Below, piece by piece: positions 5,843-12,688 of a DNA stretch of 12,688 nucleotides. Numbering within the stretch: the stretch's first letter is position 1; each line of letters begins with the position of its first letter. Made by a program: the position numbers and the translations under genes. Under the pieces are notes generated by a model. It worked only from the letters and a program-made list of their open reading frames with translations, was not told the DNA's origin and made no database searches. This DNA comes from RBG-16-66-20 sp964616875 (GTDB taxonomy: Bacteria; Pseudomonadota; Gammaproteobacteria; Burkholderiales; SG8-39), in NCBI GenBank assembly GCA_964616875.1, contig CAZTSJ010000013.1, forward strand, positions 1-12,688. Direction: 5' to 3'.

Positions 5843-7551
5843 TGGCCGGCGCCACCCTCGCCGCAGCTGCCGTGCGCCAGCGCGTGCACTGGACCGACCG
5901 CACTGCCCACGTTGCGCTGGGGCTGCTCGCGCTCCTGCTGGTCGCGTTTCTCGCCGGGCCGCTGTTCGCCATCCTGGCGCAAAGCGTGGAAGACGCGAAG
6001 GGCGCGTTCGTCGGGCTGGACAATTTCTTCGCCTATTTCGGCACGCCGGCGCTCGCCCAGTCGCTGTGGAACAGCATCTGGGTATCGCTGCTGGTGACCG
6101 CGGTGGTGGTGCCCGCCGCGTTCGCTTTTGCCTACGCCATCGCGCGCAGCTGCATGCCGCTGAAGGACCTCTTCCGCATGCTGGCCTTGACGCCCCTGCT
6201 CGCGCCGTCGCTGCTCTCGGCGATCGCCTTCATCTACTGGTTCGGCAACCAGGGCGTGCTGAAGGCCCTGATGCAGGCGTTCGGCATCGACCAGATCTAC
6301 GGCGCCCCCGGCATCGTGCTGTCGCAGATTTTCAGCGTCTTTCCGCACGCGCTGCTGATCCTGGTGACCGCGCTGTCGTTGGCGGATGCCCGCCTCTACG
6401 AAGCCGCCGACGCGCTCGGCACCAGCGCGGCACGCAAGTTCTTCACCATCACGCTGCCGGGCGCCAAGTACGGCCTCGCCAGCGCCGCGATGGTCTCGTT
6501 CACGCTCGTCATCACCGATTTCGGCATCCCCAAGGTAATTGGCGGCAATTTCAACGTACTCTCGACCGATGTCTTCAAGCTCGTGATCGGCCAGCAGGAT
6601 TTCCAGAAAGGCGCGGTGGTGGCGATTTTCCTGCTCGCACCGGCCCTGCTCACCTTCGTGGTGGACCGCTTCGTGCAGCGCAAGCAGACCTCGATGCTCG
6701 GCGCGCGCGCGGTGCCCTACTCGCCCAAGCCGAGCCGCGGCTTCGATCTCGCGATGACGGCCTACTGCACGCTGGTGCTGCTGCTTATGCTCGCGGTGCT
6801 CGGCATGGCGATATTCGCCTCGTTCGTGAAGTTCTGGCCCTACGATCTTTCCTTCAGCCTGCGCCACTACGTGCTGGGCCTGGTGGACAGCGAAGCCGGC
6901 GCCGCATTCCGCAACAGCCTGAAGCTCGCCTTCTTCACTTCGATCGCGGGTACCGCGGTGGTATTCGGCGGCGCCTACCTGGTGGAAAAAACGCGCGGCG
7001 CCGACTGGCTGCGGCCCGGCGTGCAACTGCTTGCGCTGCTGCCGATGGCGGTGCCGGGACTGGTGCTGGGCCTGGGCTACATCTTCTTTTTCAATTCGCC
7101 GCAGAATCCGCTCAACTTCCTCTATCACAGCATGGCGATCCTGGTGCTGTGCACCATCGTCCACTTCTACACCACCGGACACCTCACCGCGCTCACCGCG
7201 CTCAAAGCCCTCGACGCCGAGTTCGAGTCCGTCTCGGCCTCGCTCAAAGTGCCTTACTGGAAGACCTTCTGGCGCGTCACGCTGCCGATCTGCACGCCGG
7301 CGCTGGTGGACATCAGCCGCTATTTCTTCATCAACGCGATGACCACCATCTCGGCGGTGGTGTTCCTCTATTCGCCCGACACGCTCCTGATCTCGATTAC
7401 CATTCTGAGCCTCGACGAAGCGGGCGAACCAGGGGCCGCGGCGGCGATGGCGGTGCTGATCGCCGCCGCATCGCTTGCGGCCTCCACCATTTACCTCGGC
7501 ATCGGCCGGTACGTAGAACGCCGCACCCAAGCATGGAGAACTTCGACATGA
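5842..7551 (+). CDS. phnU: Fused two-domain ABC permease for 2-aminoethylphosphonate
   Basis: 569-residue inner-membrane protein that joins two binding-protein-dependent permease domains, so it can form the whole channel alone. Hydrophobic segments include about 24-46, 76-100, 113-134, 156-182, 212-230, 258-275, 303-327, 360-380, 394-416, 430-442, 490-512 and 530-553, consistent with 12 helices. The first ATPase-coupling (EAA) loop is canonical at 187-206 (EAADALG...ITLP). The second, around 462-482, is degenerate: ESV instead of EAA and Lys469 where Gly is usual, but TLP is kept. The organisation resembles FbpB-like fused permeases and the PhnU2 group of putative AEP permeases. The start at 5842 overlaps the ATPase stop by one base; the frame is open further upstream, but only inside phnT. 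The TGA overlaps the phnW start as ATGA. Confidence 0.93.
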   Translation: MAGATLAAAAVRQRVHWTDRTAHVALGLLALLLVAFLAGPLFAILAQSVEDAKGAFVGLDNFFAYFGTPALAQSLWNSIWVSLLVTAVVVPAAFAFAYAIARSCMPLKDLFRMLALTPLLAPSLLSAIAFIYWFGNQGVLKALMQAFGIDQIYGAPGIVLSQIFSVFPHALLILVTALSLADARLYEAADALGTSAARKFFTITLPGAKYGLASAAMVSFTLVITDFGIPKVIGGNFNVLSTDVFKLVIGQQDFQKGAVVAIFLLAPALLTFVVDRFVQRKQTSMLGARAVPYSPKPSRGFDLAMTAYCTLVLLLMLAVLGMAIFASFVKFWPYDLSFSLRHYVLGLVDSEAGAAFRNSLKLAFFTSIAGTAVVFGGAYLVEKTRGADWLRPGVQLLALLPMAVPGLVLGLGYIFFFNSPQNPLNFLYHSMAILVLCTIVHFYTTGHLTALTALKALDAEFESVSASLKVPYWKTFWRVTLPICTPALVDISRYFFINAMTTISAVVFLYSPDTLLISITILSLDEAGEPGAAAAMAVLIAAASLAASTIYLGIGRYVERRTQAWRTST

Positions 7552-8672
7552 CGCAAGCAAAGGATCCGATCCTCCTCACGCCCGGCCCGCTCACCACCTC
7601 GCGCAGGACCAAGGAAGCGATGCTGCGCGACTGGGGCTCCTGGGACATCGAGTTCAATCAGATCACCGGGCGTATCCGCGAGAACCTGGTGAAGATTGTT
7701 CATGGAGAAAACACTCATGAATGTGTCCCTCTGCAGGGCAGCGGCACGTTCGCGGTAGAGGCAGCGATCGGCACGGTAGTGCCGAGGAACGGCCACGTGC
7801 TGGTGCCCGTGAACGGCGCCTACTGCCAGCGCATCGCGAAAATCTGCAAAACCCTCGGCCGCCGCCTGAGCACCATCGACTACGCCGAAAGCGCACAGGT
7901 CCGCGCCGAGGACCTCGACGCGCGCCTGGCGCAGGATGCGTCGATCACGCACGTGGCGCTGGTGCATTGCGAGACCGGCACCGGAATCCTCAATCCGCTC
8001 GAGGAGGTCGCCCAAGTCGCGGCGAAGCACGGCAAGGGACTCATCATCGACGCCATGAGCTCCTTCGGCGCCATCGACATCGACGTGCGCCGGTTTCCAG
8101 TCGACGCCATCGTCGGCGCCTCGGGCAAGTGCCTCGAAGGCGTTCCCGGCATGGGCTTCATCCTCGCGCGCCGCGCGGTGCTGGAAAAGTGCGAGGGCAA
8201 TTCGCATTCACTCGCCATGGACCTCTACGACCAGTGGGTGTACATGGGCAAGACGACGCAATGGCGCTTCACGCCGCCGACGCATGTGGTCGCGGCCCTC
8301 GACGAGGCGATCCGCCAGTTCGAGGAAGAAGGCGGCCAGCCCGCGCGTGGCGCACGCTACGCGAAAAACTGCGAGCAGCTCATTTCCGGCATGCAGGCGC
8401 TCGGCTTCCAGAGCTTCCTGCCGCGCGCGCTGCAGGCGCCGATCATCGTCACCTTTCACGCCCCCGCCGACCCGGCCTACGAATTCAAGCGCTTCTACGA
8501 TGAGGTCAAGCAGCGCGGCTACATCCTCTACCCGGGCAAACTGACGCAGCTCGAGACCTTCCGCGTCGGCTGCATGGGACATTTCGGTCCGGAAGGCATG
8601 GCCGGCGCGGTCGCCGCCATCGCCGACACGGTGAAAGCGATGGGTATCAAGCGCATCGCCGCGGCGGCGTGA
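7548..8672 (+). CDS. phnW: 2-Aminoethylphosphonate:pyruvate aminotransferase
   Basis: 374-residue PLP-dependent class V aminotransferase that converts AEP and pyruvate to phosphonoacetaldehyde and alanine in the cytoplasm. The N-terminal LLTPGPLTTS is diagnostic of PhnW. Lys194 (ASGKCLEG) is the PLP Schiff-base lysine, Asp168 (IIDAMSSFG) contacts the pyridine nitrogen and Arg339 (FRVGCMGH) is the expected substrate-binding arginine. These positions agree with Salmonella PhnW (Lys194, Asp168, Arg340, recalled). The start at 7548 has GGAG about 10 bases upstream, better placed than the in-frame ATG at 7533, and overlaps the permease stop by four bases. With PhnA on the opposite strand and no PhnX in view, the aldehyde product is probably oxidised rather than hydrolysed. 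Bases 7691-7730 form an AT-rich patch in an otherwise GC-rich gene. Confidence 0.97.
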   Translation: MTQAKDPILLTPGPLTTSRRTKEAMLRDWGSWDIEFNQITGRIRENLVKIVHGENTHECVPLQGSGTFAVEAAIGTVVPRNGHVLVPVNGAYCQRIAKICKTLGRRLSTIDYAESAQVRAEDLDARLAQDASITHVALVHCETGTGILNPLEEVAQVAAKHGKGLIIDAMSSFGAIDIDVRRFPVDAIVGASGKCLEGVPGMGFILARRAVLEKCEGNSHSLAMDLYDQWVYMGKTTQWRFTPPTHVVAALDEAIRQFEEEGGQPARGARYAKNCEQLISGMQALGFQSFLPRALQAPIIVTFHAPADPAYEFKRFYDEVKQRGYILYPGKLTQLETFRVGCMGHFGPEGMAGAVAAIADTVKAMGIKRIAAAA

Positions 8673-8676
8673 GCGT

Positions 8677-9372
8677 GTGAGGCCAGGCAAGCTCGCCCTC
8701 TTCGACCTCGACAACACCCTGCTCATCGGGGACAGCGACGACGAGTGGCTCTATTTCCTGATCGAGCACGGCGTCATCGACCGGGAAGCCGAGTCCGCCG
8801 CCCATGCGGACATGGTGCGCCGCTACCGCGAAGGGCGCGCCGGGACCCTCGAATTCTGCGAATTCTTCCTGCGCTTCTTCGTGCCGCACGAGCAGGCGAC
8901 ACTGCTCGGCTGGCGCGAAACTTACCTGCGCGAGCGGATCCTGCCGCTGATCGCCGCGCCTGCACGCCAGTTGCTTGACAGCCACCGCGACGACCTGGTC
9001 GTCATCGCCACCGCCACCAACCGCTTCCTCACCGAACCGATCGCGCGTGAATTCGGCGTCGAACACCTGATCGCGACCGAACCCGAAATGCGCGACGGCC
9101 GCTTCACCGGCCGCGTCGCCGGAACGCCGAGCTTTCGCGAAGGCAAGGCAGTGCGCGTCGAGGAGTGGCTCGCGCAGCGCGGTCAGGCGCTTGCGGAATT
9201 CTCCGAGAGCTGGTTCTACTCCGATTCGATCAACGATCAGCCCCTGCTCGAGCGCGTGACGCACCCGGTGGCGGTGGATCCCGACGATCGCCTGCGCAGA
9301 CTTGCGCTCGAGCGCAAGTGGCAGATCATTTCCCTCAGAAAAACCCTTCCAAGCCGAATTGCGCCTTGCTAG
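8677..9372 (+). CDS. HAD-superfamily subfamily IB phosphatase-like hydrolase
   Basis: 231-residue HAD hydrolase. Motif I is FDLDNTLL with nucleophile Asp10 and acid/base Asp12. Motif II is in VVIATATNRF (Thr112), followed by the family-typical PSFREGK with Lys157 as motif III, and motif IV is YSDSINDQPLL (Asp183, Asp187). A helical cap lies between about 20 and 95. This is the SerB-like IB group (HAD-IB-hyp1 type), often annotated as histidinol-phosphatase in betaproteobacteria; the true substrate is unknown. It is not phosphonoacetaldehyde hydrolase, which belongs to another HAD subgroup with a Schiff-base lysine in its cap. The GTG at 8677 is four bases after the phnW stop, so the two are probably co-transcribed. 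There is no good Shine-Dalgarno sequence. The 3' end carries a 20-base palindrome, and the stop codon lies in a candidate promoter. Confidence 0.88.
   Translation: MRPGKLALFDLDNTLLIGDSDDEWLYFLIEHGVIDREAESAAHADMVRRYREGRAGTLEFCEFFLRFFVPHEQATLLGWRETYLRERILPLIAAPARQLLDSHRDDLVVIATATNRFLTEPIAREFGVEHLIATEPEMRDGRFTGRVAGTPSFREGKAVRVEEWLAQRGQALAEFSESWFYSDSINDQPLLERVTHPVAVDPDDRLRRLALERKWQIISLRKTLPSRIAPC
9300..9319. repeat. 20-base perfect palindrome near the end of the HAD gene
   Basis: ACTTGCGCTCGAGCGCAAGT is identical to its own reverse complement. It encodes residues around LALERKW and lies about 50 bases upstream of the candidate -10 of the following beta-oxidation genes. It could be a regulator binding site or a chance product of codon choice. 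Confidence 0.55.
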
Positions 9373-9375
9373 AAT
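9347..9375 (+). promoter_or_regulatory. Candidate promoter of the beta-oxidation pair
   Basis: An extended -10 element, TGC-TAGAAT (9367-9375), has a weak -35-like TTCCAA (9347-9352) 17 bases upstream. The TAG of the -10 is the stop codon of the HAD gene. A start near 9382 gives a leader of about 22 bases before the ATG at 9404. The TAGAAT form is common in GC-rich betaproteobacterial promoters. Confidence 0.5.
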
Positions 9376-9388
9376 CGGCCATCCCCAT

Positions 9389-9396
9389 CAGGAGAT
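9389..9396 (+). promoter_or_regulatory. Ribosome binding site of the bifunctional beta-oxidation gene
   Basis: CAGGAGAT lies about 8 bases before the ATG at 9404 and decides this start over an in-frame upstream ATG at 9302 inside the HAD gene. Confidence 0.75.
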
Positions 9397-9403
9397 TTCC
9401 CGC

Positions 9404-11477
<2,074 letters not shown>

Positions 11478-11485
<8 letters not shown>

Positions 11486-12656
11486 TGCCGTGATTGTTTC
11501 CACTGCCAGGACGCCGCTGTGCAAGAGCTGGCGCGGCGCGCTCAACATGACGCACGGCGCGAAGATGGGCGGCCATGTGGTGCACGCCGCGCTGGAGCGG
11601 GCGAAAGTGCAACCGCAGGAAGTCGAGGACGTGATCATGGGCTGTGCCACGCCCGAGGGCGCCACCGGCGGCAACATCGCGCGCCAGATCGCGATCCGCG
11701 CCGGCCTGCCGGTGACGGTGTCGGGCATGACGGTGAACCGCTTCTGCTCCTCCGGACTGCAGACCGTGGCGCTCGCGGCGCAGCGCATCATCGCCGGCGA
11801 AGCGGACATTTTCGTTGCCGGCGGGGTCGAGTCGATTTCGCTGGTGCAGAACGAGGCCAACAAGCACCACGGCCACGACGAGTGGCTCAACCGCCACAAA
11901 CCCGAAATCTACTGGCCGATGCTGCAGACGGCCGAGTACGTGTCGAAGAAATACAACATTTCGCGCGAGGTGCAGGACCGCTACGGCGTCGAGAGCCAGC
12001 AGCGTGCCGCCAAGTCGCGCACCGAGGGCAAGTTCAAGGACGAGATCGTGCCGATCACGACGAAGATGAAGGTCGTGGACAAGGTCACGGGCACCGAGAC
12101 CATGAAGGAAGTCACCGCGGAGCACGACGAGGGCATCCGCGCCGACACCACTTACGAAGGCGTGTCGCAGATCAAGCCCGCGATCCAGGGCGGCGTGATC
12201 GCGGCGGGCAATGCGAGCCAGTTCTCCGACGGCGCCTCGGCGCAGGTCCTCATGAGCGACAAGACGGCGGCGAAGCGCGGCTTGAAGCCGCTAGGCGTGT
12301 TTCGCGGTTTCGCGGTCGCGGGCTGCGAGCCGAACGAAATGGGCATCGGTCCGGTGTATGCGATCCCGAAACTGCTCGAGCGCACCGGCATGAAGATCGC
12401 CGACATCGGCCTGTGGGAGTTGAACGAAGCTTTCGCCGTGCAGGTGATCTACTGCCGCGACAAGCTCGGCATCCCGAACGAGCGCCTCAACGTGGATGGC
12501 GGCGCGATCGCGGTCGGCCACCCCTACGGCGTCACCGGCTCGCGCCTCATCGGCCACGCGCTGATCGAAGGCAAGCGCCGCGGCGTGAAACATGTGGTAG
12601 TAACGATGTGCGTCGGTGGAGGAATGGGCGCAGCAGGCCTTTTTGAAGTCGTTTGA
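11478..12656 (+). CDS. fadA: Acetyl-CoA C-acyltransferase (3-ketoacyl-CoA thiolase)
   Basis: 392-residue thiolase of the usual length. Nucleophile Cys90 lies in NRFCSSGLQ, with NEAFA at 316-320, His348 in GHPYGVTG (347-354) and the acid/base Cys378 in CVGGGMGAAG. All catalytic residues of degradative thiolases are present. It would cleave 3-ketoacyl-CoA with CoA to release acetyl-CoA, the step after the bifunctional enzyme encoded just upstream. The two genes overlap by 8 bases, so the proteins probably form one beta-oxidation complex or at least are made together. A biosynthetic acetoacetyl-CoA thiolase role is less likely given the fadB-like partner. No terminator follows; another gene begins 22 bases after the stop codon. 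Confidence 0.95.
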
Positions 12657-12678
12657 ATATTCCCTGAGGAGGGAGACC

Positions 12679-12688
12679 ATGAGGGCAT
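12679..12688 (+). CDS. Start of a further gene, cut by window edge
   Basis: ATG AGG GCA (Met-Arg-Ala) begins 22 bases after the thiolase stop and is preceded by a strong AGGAGGGA ribosome binding site (12667-12674). Only three codons are visible, so no product can be named. The spacing suggests co-transcription with the beta-oxidation pair. Confidence 0.6.

Noticed and set aside
5743..7560. 605-codon antisense frame opposite the permease
   Set aside because: Its composition (Arg, His, Glu, Gln rich without any motif) is typical of the antisense of a GC-rich membrane-protein gene; no start signal or family resemblance.
6066..8672. 868-codon open frame on the plus strand running through the permease gene into phnW
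   Set aside because: Only the part from 7548 is phnW. The upstream part is an Arg/His/Ala-rich shadow of the permease in another frame, which has clear membrane helices and motifs.
8677..9372. HAD protein as phosphonoacetaldehyde hydrolase (PhnX)
   Set aside because: Its motifs (DLDNT, TATNRF, DSINDQPLL) and cap are those of subfamily IB phosphatases; the cap lysine region of PhnX is not seen, and PhnA already provides C-P cleavage.

Overview
The window looks like a chromosomal segment of a GC-rich proteobacterium, most likely a betaproteobacterium (Burkholderiales-like). That placement rests on gene content and family resemblance: a GntR/FCD regulator of the PhnR type, a three-part 2-aminoethylphosphonate (AEP) ABC transporter with a fused permease, and a FadB-like/thiolase pair. 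No rRNA or other phylogenetic marker is present. Genes are tightly packed, often with 1-8 base overlaps, and I see no mobile element, CRISPR array or RNA gene.

Left part, minus strand (about 3554 down to 1): an apparent operon in the order GntR regulator (phnR-like), phosphonoacetate hydrolase (phnA), zinc-type alcohol dehydrogenase and aldehyde dehydrogenase. The last gene is cut by the window edge. The last three genes overlap by 1 and 4 bases, which suggests translational coupling.

Middle part, plus strand (3697 to 9372): a divergent operon with a periplasmic AEP-binding protein, an ABC ATPase, a fused two-domain permease, AEP:pyruvate aminotransferase (phnW) and a small HAD-IB phosphatase. 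The 142-base divergent intergenic region carries an inverted repeat, AGATTGT-CA-ACAATCT. It has the TTGT/ACAA form expected of a GntR/FCD operator and sits where one regulator could control both directions.

Together these two operons form an oxidative AEP utilisation locus. AEP would be imported, transaminated by PhnW to phosphonoacetaldehyde, oxidised to phosphonoacetate (candidate: the truncated aldehyde dehydrogenase) and hydrolysed by PhnA to acetate and phosphate. No phosphonoacetaldehyde hydrolase (PhnX) is seen. The alcohol dehydrogenase is not needed for this route. It may open a second entry, for example from a hydroxyalkylphosphonate, and is the least explained part of the locus.

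Right part, plus strand (9404 to the end): a beta-oxidation pair, a bifunctional enoyl-CoA hydratase/3-hydroxyacyl-CoA dehydrogenase and a thiolase, followed by the first codons of another gene. A good extended -10 element overlaps the stop codon of the HAD gene, so this pair probably has its own promoter and need not belong to the phosphonate system.
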